Positions 9,541-16,750 of a stretch of 64,000 nucleotides of DNA are shown here, one piece after another. Source of the DNA: Anaerolineaceae bacterium (lineage in GTDB: Bacteria; Chloroflexota; Anaerolineae; Aggregatilineales; Phototrophicaceae); the NCBI GenBank assembly GCA_002699585.1, contig PABP01000033.1:1-64000 (forward strand), written 5' to 3'. A program made the position numbers and the translations under genes. Under the pieces are notes generated by a model. It was not told the DNA's origin and did no database searches. It worked only from the letters and a program-made list of their open reading frames with translations. How positions within the stretch are numbered: the first letter of the stretch is position 1; each line of letters opens with the position of its first letter.

Positions 9541-10066
9541 AATATGTCGAAATGTTCTGAGTAGAATGAGAAAGTCAATCGCGCGCTCCTACGAAGAACA
9601 TGGTGGACTCTTGCTCGGTTCAATTCAAAACAGTGACCACCAGATAGTTGTCAACGTAGAAACCTACATTGATCCTGGACCTTCCGCTAGAAAATCAACT
9701 ATTGCGCTATATATGGACTATGACTATCAAGTTGCTCTATTAAAAGTCGTGCGTTCATTTCATCCTGATGTTCATTATATTGGCATATGGCATAGTCATC
9801 ATTCAAATGGCGCCACCTATTTAAGTGCTGAGGACATCAGATATTTTCAAGATATCGTCCAAGATGATCAATACAAATTGGATAACTTTCTCGCTCTTTT
9901 GGTAACTGAACGTGATTTTAGTTATCCCTCAGCATTTATGTTCTATAAGGACCGCTCTGACTATGATGAGATTGAAGTTAACCATAAAGTTATTAGGGAC
10001 TGTAATTTCCCCATGGAAGATTTGTTAGTGAAACTAGAGGATTTAGCTATAGTAAGATGGAAGTGA
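9509..10066 (+). CDS. JAB/JAMM-family metalloprotease
   Basis: 185 residues with a complete JAMM zinc motif: Glu30 in YEEHGGLLLG, His95-x-His97 in GIWHSHHSNG, Ser106 and Asp109 in YLSAED (the usual Pro after the second His is His here). JAMM proteins cut isopeptide or C-terminal peptide bonds next to ubiquitin-like domains, so this one should process or remove the modifier of the neighbouring E1/E2 pair. The frame is open from 9398, but I chose ATG 9509 because the domain begins with IHIRICRNVLSRM just after it; it overlaps the E1 gene by 32 bases, as expected for coupled genes. ATG 9566 would remove the first strand and helix. Confidence 0.85.
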   Translation: MRWRRREIHIRICRNVLSRMRKSIARSYEEHGGLLLGSIQNSDHQIVVNVETYIDPGPSARKSTIALYMDYDYQVALLKVVRSFHPDVHYIGIWHSHHSNGATYLSAEDIRYFQDIVQDDQYKLDNFLALLVTERDFSYPSAFMFYKDRSDYDEIEVNHKVIRDCNFPMEDLLVKLEDLAIVRWK

Positions 10067-10133
10067 TATTATGCTGCGTGAGTTGCTGGAGAAATTACGT
10101 ATTTTTGCTTGTGAATAGTGGGAGATATAGTTG

Positions 10134-10460
10134 ATGGAATGGCTTGCGGTCCTGGAACTGTCAGTAAGTATTGTTGGCCTCTGGATGGACCATAATGAAA
10201 CATCCGCAAAAAAACAGTCAATCGGGTCCTATGAAGCAATCATAAGGCAAATTGATCTCATTGATTTTTGTCGCAGGAATGGAAACAACAATCAGGCTCG
10301 AGATCTATATAAGGATTTGGTGGAAACTATTAAGCGCAGTCCATACAGAAAGCACTTTACAATTACAACTGATAAATCTGGCGAAATTGAAAAGATTGAG
10401 TCGAATGAAGTTGATGAGAACCTGATACCGTATTCGCAGTACAATGGAGGCGTATTCTGA
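10134..10460 (+). CDS. Unknown 108-residue protein ending in Gly-Gly-Val-Phe
   Basis: I do not recognise this protein. The first about 18 residues are hydrophobic (EWLAVLELSVSIVGLWM), perhaps a membrane-associating helix. A helical middle follows (residues 33-68), then a short stretch that could form two strands (KHFTITTD, EIEKIES), and the C-terminus PYSQYNGGVF. A terminal di-glycine followed by two residues is the form expected of a ubiquitin-like precursor or target trimmed by a JAB protease. Start at ATG 10134 with GGAG eight bases upstream. It lies 67 bases after the JAB gene in the same direction, with no terminator seen between. No beta-grasp fold is obvious, so a substrate or tail-modified partner is as likely as a modifier. 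Confidence 0.6.
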   Translation: MEWLAVLELSVSIVGLWMDHNETSAKKQSIGSYEAIIRQIDLIDFCRRNGNNNQARDLYKDLVETIKRSPYRKHFTITTDKSGEIEKIESNEVDENLIPYSQYNGGVF

Positions 10461-10783
10461 GTAAAGTGCTCTTTATCTGAATACTCCAGGAATCTATTTC
10501 AGATTCCTTCGGTCAGATACTTTGATCTCTCGATAGCAGCTTTCATAATTCGATAGGGCAGGTAAGGATAGATTCTCAATTGAAACAGCTGCCAAAAGTG
10601 ACTGAGGTTTTGGTGTGAGCGAACAGAATGACATCGCGCCTTGGTAAATCATAAACACTGCCAATCGATACAGACTTATTGTGGGATGACTTCGATTGGT
10701 ATGTTTCGAGTGTAAGCTAGAGTCTGCATCGTAAAATATGCTGTTTCGATGGTTGGCTCAAACTCTCCGGTTTTTCGATAGAT
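10461..10783. other. Intergenic stretch between conjugation genes and XRE regulator
   Basis: 323 bases without a gene. The only structure I see is one copy of the dispersed motif ATAGGGCAGGTA at 10553-10564. The two flanking genes converge here, so terminators are expected, but I see no hairpin with a T-run. Confidence 0.5.
10553..10564 (+). repeat. Dispersed 12-mer ATAGGGCAGGTA, copy 1
   Basis: Exact copy of a 12-mer also found at 30545-30556 and 61502-61513, each time between genes and in the same orientation. This copy shares a further TCG on its left with the 30.5-kb copy. Function unknown. Confidence 0.5.
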
Positions 10784-11023
10784 TCATTCAATTCCCTCAA
10801 GAAAGTAGTTTATTGGCTTAGAATATACTTCAGCGAATTCCAGCAGCTGTATTACGTCAATTCTTAGGTCGCCATTCTCACATTTTGAAATATATGCCTG
10901 TCCCCTATTGATTATTGCCGCAACTTGCCACTGTCTTAGACCCGCGTCTATTCGTGCCTGTTTCAGTCTCTCGGTGAACAGTCGATATTTGCGCTCGTAT
11001 TCTGTTTGTTGGTTGTCACTCAT
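10784..11023 (-). CDS. XRE-family helix-turn-helix regulator
   Basis: 79 residues, essentially one HTH_3 domain: LKQARIDAGLRQWQVAAI, then INRGQAYISKCENGDLRI as the recognition region, and the usual closing segment VIQLLEFAEVYSKPINYFL. Single-domain Cro/CI-like regulators of this size commonly control a mobile element or a defence operon and repress themselves. A perfect palindrome lies 35 bases upstream of its start (11059-11079) and is the likely operator. It is transcribed leftward, divergent from the serine recombinase and convergent with the E2/E1/JAB genes. Confidence 0.9.
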   Translation of the reverse strand: MSDNQQTEYERKYRLFTERLKQARIDAGLRQWQVAAIINRGQAYISKCENGDLRIDVIQLLEFAEVYSKPINYFLEGIE

Positions 11024-11058
11024 ACTATCTACTTGCGAATTCTACGATATATGATAAT

Positions 11059-11079
11059 ATAATTCCAAAATGGAATTAT
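11059..11079. promoter_or_regulatory. Palindromic operator upstream of the XRE gene
   Basis: ATAATTCCA, 3 bases, TGGAATTAT: perfect 9-base arms. It lies in the 204-bp gap between the divergent XRE and recombinase genes, next to TATTAT-like -10 sequence reading toward the XRE gene. Size, symmetry and position fit binding of a dimeric XRE repressor; the assignment to this regulator is inferred. Confidence 0.65.
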
Positions 11080-11090
11080 TGAGATCCCCC

Positions 11091-11112
11091 TACCAGTGCG
11101 CTAACACTGGTA
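11091..11112. repeat. Perfect inverted repeat in recombinase upstream region
   Basis: TACCAGTG, 6 bases, CACTGGTA. A second, imperfect inverted pair follows (CCACGCTGAGT near 11125 and ACCTCAGTGTGG near 11161). No T-run follows the first, so a terminator is unlikely. Structures in the recombinase leader or recombinase/accessory-protein binding sites are possible. Confidence 0.6.
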
Positions 11113-11227
11113 AGGGCCAAATCACCACGCTGAGTTACGGCGTAGCTCCACCTCAATCGTACCTCAGTGTGGATTTCTGTGCGAAGTTATTTTTGCGCGT
11201 TTTTTTGTTCTTAAGTCCGAGAGGTAT

Positions 11228-12619
11228 ATGAATGAAACCACAAATGTTACATCAAAGAACTCGCAGCCTCGTTTCTTTACATCCCTAAGATTTAGAGACT
11301 TGAGTGTTGAATCTCCTTTGCAGCAATTGAACCCAATCAAACAAAGAAAAGTAGCTACTCGAAAGGAAAAGCAGATGCGTTACGCGGCATATCTTCGTGT
11401 TAGCTCTGAAGAACAGGTAGGTAATTACTCGATAGAAGCGCAGCGCCGTGCGAATATTACATGGGTTAAAGCCCAAGAAGGCGTTCTAGCCAAAACTTAC
11501 ATTGATGAGGCTGAGAGCGGTAGAAAAGCAGATCGCCCTGGCTTTCAGGAAATGCGTCGTGATGCTCGTAAATTACGATTTGATGCTGTCGTAGTTCATA
11601 AATTTGACCGCTTTGCGAGAAATCGTACCGATGCACTCGCTATCAAATCCCTGCTGCGTTACGATTATGGAATCAAGGTGCTTTCTGTGACTGAGCCATC
11701 CGAAGATAGTGATGGTCCTATAGGTGCATTGATTGAGGGAATTATGGAAAGCGTGGCTGAATGGTACAGCCGCAATCTCGGTGCTGAGGTTCGAAAAGGA
11801 GTTAAAGAACGGCACAACCAAGGCATACACAACCGTCAGCCGCCATTTGGCTACCACCGCGGTGAAGACAAAAAGGCTTTAGTTGTCAATGCAGAAGAAG
11901 CTGAAGGTGTTCGCTTGGCATTCAATGCGTATGCCACAGGCGAGTACAGTTACACAACGGTAGCTGATCTATTGAATGAACATGGTTATCGTAGTACATC
12001 AGGATGTCTCTTTTCCAGATATACAGTGCGTGAGATTCTCAGAAACCGAATTTACTTAGGTGAAGTGCGGTATCAAGAAACACGCTGGAATACAGATGGA
12101 ACACGCAGTTTTGATGCACCTGTAGAATGGAATGACGGCAATCATAATGCCATTATTGAACAAGACTTATGGGATAAAATCGAAGCAATGCGTGGCAAGC
12201 GTCGGTCACATCGCCAAGATACCAAATCGTATAATTCATACTTACTTCGTGGATTAGTTTACTGTTACTCGTGTTGCAGTCATCCCCTAGACGAAGCTGA
12301 CTTTCCATCCTGGGGGAAAATGTATTGCCGTACACACTCAGGACATGGCGTTTCATACTATTACTGTTCTGCGAGTCAAAGAGCAGGAACATGCGGTCAA
12401 AAAAGCGTGCCAGTAGACATCATAGATAAACAAGTAGTATCCGCGTTGATGAGTTTGAAGCCACCAAAAAATTGGCGCGATAATGTTGTAGAAGCAATAA
12501 GTGAAGCGATAGGTGCGCAAGACCTAGAGCAACGCCTAGAGCAAATAAGAGATACCATTAAACGGATGGACTTTCGTTGGGATAACGGCTTCATCACGGA
12601 TAAAGTGGACTATATGTAA
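11228..12619 (+). CDS. Large serine recombinase (integrase type), C-terminus cut off by in-frame TAA
   Basis: 463 residues. It has the serine-recombinase catalytic domain (YLRVSSEEQ with the nucleophilic Ser, then DEAESGRKADRPGFQEM, FDRFARNR), the recombinase domain (PPFGYHRG to RNRIYLGEVRYQ), the zinc-ribbon domain (LRGLVYCYSCC, HPLD, YYYCS, GTCGQ) and the beginning of the coiled-coil region. The frame stops at TAA 12617-12619, but the same frame continues at 12626 with the expected rest of the family (KRMQLQHEMEKL, then a C-terminal domain). ATG 11228 has GAGG very close; ATG 11375, just before RYAAYLRVSS, has a better spaced AGGA. It probably mobilised the island, and activity now is doubtful. 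Confidence 0.85.
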   Translation: MNETTNVTSKNSQPRFFTSLRFRDLSVESPLQQLNPIKQRKVATRKEKQMRYAAYLRVSSEEQVGNYSIEAQRRANITWVKAQEGVLAKTYIDEAESGRKADRPGFQEMRRDARKLRFDAVVVHKFDRFARNRTDALAIKSLLRYDYGIKVLSVTEPSEDSDGPIGALIEGIMESVAEWYSRNLGAEVRKGVKERHNQGIHNRQPPFGYHRGEDKKALVVNAEEAEGVRLAFNAYATGEYSYTTVADLLNEHGYRSTSGCLFSRYTVREILRNRIYLGEVRYQETRWNTDGTRSFDAPVEWNDGNHNAIIEQDLWDKIEAMRGKRRSHRQDTKSYNSYLLRGLVYCYSCCSHPLDEADFPSWGKMYCRTHSGHGVSYYYCSASQRAGTCGQKSVPVDIIDKQVVSALMSLKPPKNWRDNVVEAISEAIGAQDLEQRLEQIRDTIKRMDFRWDNGFITDKVDYM

Positions 12620-12625
12620 AAGCGT

Positions 12626-12969
<344 letters not shown>

Positions 12970-12984
12970 TTTTTGTGTGCCGAT

Positions 12985-13014
12985 AGTGTATCATGGCGTA
13001 CTCAATTGAATCAA
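12985..13014 (-). promoter_or_regulatory. Promoter of tRNA-Val
   Basis: On the minus strand TTGATT, 18 bases, TACACT, ending 15 bases before the tRNA 5' end. Spacing and hexamers fit a sigma-70-type promoter. Confidence 0.55.
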
Positions 13015-13038
13015 GATAGAGGTTCAGCAAAATTGCCT

Positions 13039-13833
13039 ATGATCGATATTGTTGTACGCAGAGGGATCATCCCAACCATAATGTCGTTACTACTCATGGG
13101 GTGTGGATTGCTGCCGCAGCCAGATTCACCATCCCCAACTTTGACGCCCATCTCTGAGGCCTGGACAACAGTGGGTGATGGCATCGATCAACGAACCTAT
13201 ATTCCTGATGGTAACGTGCTGGCGCAAATGATTACTTTGCGCATCGATCCGCAGCGCGTCAGGTTTCAAGTTCACTACCGTCCGGGCGACCCCCTCACGC
13301 TCCAAGCATGGCGTAATACACTTGTTGACGCCGATGTCATCATTAATGCCAACTTCTTCTTAGCAGATCACACAATCACGGGCATGTTGGTCGCGGATGG
13401 CATCGTCTACGGTCAGTCTTTCACAGATCGTGGAGGGACTTTTGGCGTTTTGGAAGGCATCCCCGTGCTGCGATCCAATATCCACCAGCCATACGCAGGC
13501 GAACCCTATACACAGGCGATCCAAGCATTTCCGATGCTGGTTCGTGATGGTCAGGCGAGTTATTTCGATTCGCGTGCGACCGAACGGTCTCGGCGTTCAG
13601 TCGTTGGGCTTGATCGACAGGGCAATGTCATCTTGATGGCGACGCCTGGGTTGGGATTGAGCCTCAATGATTTAAGTGCTTATCTCCCAACGACTGACCT
13701 GAATTTACAGCAAGCCATGAATATGGATGGTGGGGGATCGACCATGCTATACGTGCGTGGTAACAATACCTTGTTGCCATCCTTTGACCCCGTTCCAGCC
13801 GTTCTGGCGGTCTATATGCTTGATACTGACTAG
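13039..13833 (+). CDS. Phosphodiester glycosidase (NAGPA-like) domain lipoprotein
   Basis: 264 residues from ATG 13039. The reading frame extends upstream into the tRNA, but this start gives a normal lipoprotein signal (IIPTIMSLLLMGCGLLP with lipobox LLMGC). The mature part matches the phosphodiester glycosidase family (PF09992): an N-terminal region with INANFF, GGTFGV, then the characteristic GLDRQGNVILMATPG and the near-terminal AMNMDGGGSTMLYV. Family members act on glycan phosphodiesters or cell-wall sugars; the substrate here is unknown. It is the first chromosomal gene past the island. Confidence 0.8.
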   Translation: MIDIVVRRGIIPTIMSLLLMGCGLLPQPDSPSPTLTPISEAWTTVGDGIDQRTYIPDGNVLAQMITLRIDPQRVRFQVHYRPGDPLTLQAWRNTLVDADVIINANFFLADHTITGMLVADGIVYGQSFTDRGGTFGVLEGIPVLRSNIHQPYAGEPYTQAIQAFPMLVRDGQASYFDSRATERSRRSVVGLDRQGNVILMATPGLGLSLNDLSAYLPTTDLNLQQAMNMDGGGSTMLYVRGNNTLLPSFDPVPAVLAVYMLDTD

Positions 13834-13916
13834 CTGCGTTATAATGGCGATAACGAAGTTCGTAATGTCAAAGAAACTAGGACTTTCAAACTTAGTCCAA
13901 AATAAGTGAGGCGACT

Positions 13917-14408
13917 ATGCCCGTTACAGCAAGTTGGTGGCTCAAGGATCATGTGATCGGCATCGTCATGGACGGTGATTTTTCCGATGAAGACATCCAG
14001 ATGGCCTCCAATACGGCCTATGCCCTGATCGACAGTTCTGATGAGCCTTATGTGCATGTCCTGTTGGATAATACGACCATTGGCCAGACCAACGCCCGCG
14101 CGGCTGATATGAATCGCGCAGCACGTCCCATGCTCAAGCATGAACGCCTGGGGTGGCTGGTTGTGTATGGCAAAAACAACGTCCTGACGCGCTTTGCGAC
14201 CAACGTCGTCATGCAGCTAGTTCATAATCGCTTCCGTATGGTGAACACGTTAGAAGAAGCGCTCGACTTCCTCAGTAACTTACATGATAATATCCCGGAT
14301 TATGCAACCTGGCAGCAGAACCAACACGTGGATCAATTAACAGATGCCATTGCGGATGCACCTGTCGATAAAGCTGCCCAAACGGATACATCCGAGCCGA
14401 CTGAATAA
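13917..14408 (+). CDS. STAS/SpoIIAA-like small protein
   Basis: 163 residues, no signal peptide or membrane segment. The alternation of strands and helices (HVIGIVMDGDFSDEDI, PYVHVLLDNTTI, LGWLVVYGKNNVL, FRMVNTLEEALDFLSNL) resembles the SpoIIAA-like/STAS proteins with which bacteria modulate partners or bind lipids, but this is by pattern only. The last 25 residues are acidic and probably disordered. GAGG lies seven bases before the ATG, and TATAAT at 13840-13845 is a plausible -10. Confidence 0.5.
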   Translation: MPVTASWWLKDHVIGIVMDGDFSDEDIQMASNTAYALIDSSDEPYVHVLLDNTTIGQTNARAADMNRAARPMLKHERLGWLVVYGKNNVLTRFATNVVMQLVHNRFRMVNTLEEALDFLSNLHDNIPDYATWQQNQHVDQLTDAIADAPVDKAAQTDTSEPTE

Positions 14409-14443
14409 GCACAAGCTACTCAGCCAGCTCGGAGTTGTGCGCA

Positions 14444-15865
14444 TTAGTTGATGTCTTCCACGCTGGCTAAGGCCAGGTCGTGCAAACAGATGACCGCTTC
14501 ATCAAGCGCGTCTTCTTCGATGACGAACGAAATGCTGCATTCGCTGCCGCCCTGCGCGATGGAAATCACGTTGATGCTGTGATCGCCCAGGGTGGTAAAG
14601 ACACGGCCTGCGACCCCTGGCGTACCGCGCATGCCACCGCCCACCACCGTGACAATAACCACTTCCTTCAAAATATCCACGCCATCGACGTCCTGATGGT
14701 TGATCTCTGCTCGGAGTTCATCTTCGACAGCATACTTGACCTCGTTGGCATCGGCATCGCGCACCGTAAAACAAAAACTTTGCTCCGATGATGACTGTGA
14801 AATCATCAGGATATTCGCGCCGGCGCGGCTGGTTGCTAAGAAGGTCCGCCCTGCAATGCCAGGAACGCCGAGCATGCCTTTGCCGCTGACGGTCAGCATA
14901 CTGATGCTGCGAATGCTGGTAACGGCCTTAATAACCGAACTGGTTGCGACAATATCCGCGCCAATCTGCGTACCCGGATGCTCCGGGTTGAAGGTGTTGC
15001 GTACACGCATAGGGATGTTACGCGCGATAATCGGCTGCACCGTTTTGGGATGCAATACCTTGGCGCCGTAGAAGGCCAATTCACCGACTTCTGTGTAGGA
15101 GACATACGGCAAAACTTTGGCACGCTTGTCAATGCGTGGGTCGGTTGTCATGACACCATCGACGTCTGTCCAGATGGTCAGTTCGTCGCTGTCGATGTAA
15201 GCAGCGATGATAGCCGCGCTGAAGTCACTGCCACCTCGGCCCAGCGTCGTGATGGTGCCATCGGGTGTTGCTCCGATGAAGCCCGTGATAATAGGGGAGA
15301 TGCCATTCTCAATCGCTGGAACCAGGCGCTCTTTGATTTGTTTGCTGGTAATCTCCCATAGTGGCTCGGCATCCTGATAGTTGTTGTCTGTGACGATCAA
15401 TTGAGTGCCATCGAACGCTTGCGAGGGAATACCGCGTGCATCAAGCGCCGCGGCAACGACGCGTCTGCTCAGGCGTTCGCCAAAAGACACAATGGCATCG
15501 ATCATGCGCGGCGTGGCTTCGCCCAAAATCGTGATGGCTTCGCACAACTGTAGATGCTCATCCAGCAAATCGTTGATCTTTTTGAGCGTAATTTCACGTT
15601 CCGGCGGCGGTTCAATCAGGCGATGGGTCGCTTCTTCATGCCGATGGCGGATATCGCGGTTAACCTCTTGGAATGTCCAGCGATCCCCTTGAATGGCGGC
15701 TTTCACCGTCTTCAGTAGCGAATCGGTGACGCCCGACATCGCCGAAACAATGCCCACGACCCGATGACCCGCTTGTGTTTCTCGCTGAATAATTGTCAAC
15801 GCCTGGTCGATTGCTTCCGGCGAACCAACCGATGTGCCCCCGAACTTCATCGTATACAGTGCCAT
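14444..15865 (-). CDS. Aspartate kinase with two ACT domains
   Basis: 473 residues; phosphorylates aspartate, the first step toward lysine, threonine and methionine. The kinase domain starts with MKFGGTSVGS and contains GFIGATPDGTITTLGRGGSDF and WTDVDGVMTTDPR. Two ACT domains follow (SISMLTVSGKGMLGVPGIAG and VTVVGGGMRGTPGVAGR), so the enzyme should be feedback-inhibited by an end product. Monofunctional, with no homoserine dehydrogenase fused. Its 232-base upstream region contains a promoter, a Thr/Met-rich leader peptide, and an intrinsic terminator with a competing antiterminator, so transcription is probably controlled by attenuation. Confidence 0.95.
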   Translation of the reverse strand: MALYTMKFGGTSVGSPEAIDQALTIIQRETQAGHRVVGIVSAMSGVTDSLLKTVKAAIQGDRWTFQEVNRDIRHRHEEATHRLIEPPPEREITLKKINDLLDEHLQLCEAITILGEATPRMIDAIVSFGERLSRRVVAAALDARGIPSQAFDGTQLIVTDNNYQDAEPLWEITSKQIKERLVPAIENGISPIITGFIGATPDGTITTLGRGGSDFSAAIIAAYIDSDELTIWTDVDGVMTTDPRIDKRAKVLPYVSYTEVGELAFYGAKVLHPKTVQPIIARNIPMRVRNTFNPEHPGTQIGADIVATSSVIKAVTSIRSISMLTVSGKGMLGVPGIAGRTFLATSRAGANILMISQSSSEQSFCFTVRDADANEVKYAVEDELRAEINHQDVDGVDILKEVVIVTVVGGGMRGTPGVAGRVFTTLGDHSINVISIAQGGSECSISFVIEEDALDEAVICLHDLALASVEDIN

Positions 15866-15920
15866 TGTGTCTCCTCAGTGTGTTGCCCGCATGCTGCCAT
15901 GCTGATAGTCGATAACAGAC

Positions 15921-15954
15921 AAATAAAAAAGCGCCCAGGAGAGTTCCTGAGCGC
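15921..15954 (-). terminator. Attenuator terminator upstream of aspartate kinase
   Basis: In the minus-strand RNA, GCGCUCAGGA pairs over ten bases with UCCUGGGCGC around the loop ACUC, followed at once by six U. It lies 27 bases after the leader-peptide stop and 55 bases before the aspartokinase ATG, so it would block that gene. Its AACUCUCC part (15938-15945) is the exact complement of GGAGAGUU at 15994-16001 in the leader coding sequence, which can form an antiterminator instead. Confidence 0.9.
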
Positions 15955-15980
15955 CAGATTTCACCAAACTTGTGTTGCCT

Positions 15981-16097
15981 TTAGGCCGCGTCAAACTCTC
16001 CATACCCTATGTAGGTCGGCATCATAGTCATGGTCATAGTAGTGCTGGAGAAGTGGTTCATTGCTTCCAAAAATGCTTTGTGAACACGGCTGCGCAT
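15981..16097 (-). CDS. Thr/Met-rich leader peptide of the aspartokinase attenuator
   Basis: A 38-codon frame from ATG 16097, or 26 codons from ATG 16061. The peptide contains STTMTMTMMPT, ten of eleven residues being Thr, Met, Ser or Pro, followed by YIGYGEFDAA. Codons 33-35 contain GGAGAGTT, which can pair with the terminator. A ribosome waiting for Thr- or Met-tRNA would leave that segment free and so prevent termination; one reaching the stop would mask it. The inner ATG (GGA five bases upstream) fits the predicted promoter better, since transcription should start near 16090. The logic is the same as the thr leader of enterobacteria. Confidence 0.75.
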   Translation of the reverse strand: MRSRVHKAFLEAMNHFSSTTMTMTMMPTYIGYGEFDAA

Positions 16098-16126
16098 AAA
16101 GTACCCTTTTTAGCAGGGCATGTCAA
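16098..16126 (-). promoter_or_regulatory. Promoter of the aspartokinase leader
   Basis: On the minus strand a perfect -35 TTGACA (16126-16121), 17 bases, and TACTTT (16103-16098) as -10. The -35 overlaps the stop codon of the DUF4188 gene. Transcription from here would begin inside the first codons of the longer leader frame, favouring the inner start at 16061. Confidence 0.7.
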
Positions 16127-16683
16127 GTCATTTGTGGCGAATCTACGCTAGCAACTTTTTCTGAGCGCCTCAAACGGCGCACGCGCTGCCGTGCGGTCAT
16201 GATATCCTGGCTAACCGGGACATGGTTGGTCGCCTTGGCCAGCCCAAATTCCGGCATATTGCCATACACGCATTCATAGTTGCCCGGTTCGATCATGTAT
16301 GTTTCGTGCCAGATACCGACTGTCCCATCTCTGCCAATCCGCTTGTTGAACTGACGCCAGGGTTCCAGATGCGGATCATCTTGATTCTTGGCGAAATACT
16401 CCAGGTCATCGAAGGATCGCCAGTACGTCACCATGATTGAGGTCATCGGCCAGAATCGGAAGAAGCTCTCTGCACCCAGATACCCTTTCTGCGGATTCTC
16501 TTCCAGAGTGCGGATCATCGGTGGCATGGCGCTGGCCACTGGCCACCACTTGCGAACATGCAGCGTCTTGTTGACGCGCATCCCAATGAGAAAAACAACG
16601 AAGGCATCATCCGTAACGGCAGTGTAGCGTCCCGGATAAACGCCCCCGATAGGCTGTACAGCATTCATAGGTTTGCCTGACAT
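16123..16683 (-). CDS. DUF4188-family protein
   Basis: 186 residues resembling the DUF4188 family (dimeric ferredoxin-like, monooxygenase-related fold): GRYTAVTDDAFVVFLIGMRVN, KWWPVASAMPPMI, GYLGAESFFRF, SIMVTYWRSFDDLEYFA, VGIWHETYMI and the C-terminal VYGNMPEFGLAKAT. The biochemical role of the family is not established; a weak link to aldoxime or haem chemistry has been proposed for relatives. Starts at 16683 or 16668 are both possible. Transcribed in the same direction as the aspartokinase unit but followed by that unit's own promoter. Confidence 0.75.
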   Translation of the reverse strand: MSGKPMNAVQPIGGVYPGRYTAVTDDAFVVFLIGMRVNKTLHVRKWWPVASAMPPMIRTLEENPQKGYLGAESFFRFWPMTSIMVTYWRSFDDLEYFAKNQDDPHLEPWRQFNKRIGRDGTVGIWHETYMIEPGNYECVYGNMPEFGLAKATNHVPVSQDIMTARQRVRRLRRSEKVASVDSPQMT

Positions 16684-16750
16684 CTTATTTGGGTGTTTCC
16701 TGTTGGCCTATACGCTATACTCGCATTAAATGTTTCAGAAAGTCACACGC

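Noticed and set aside
10071-10118. 15-residue frame between the JAB and 108-residue genes
   Set aside because: Too short to judge and no separate ribosome binding site; probably chance.
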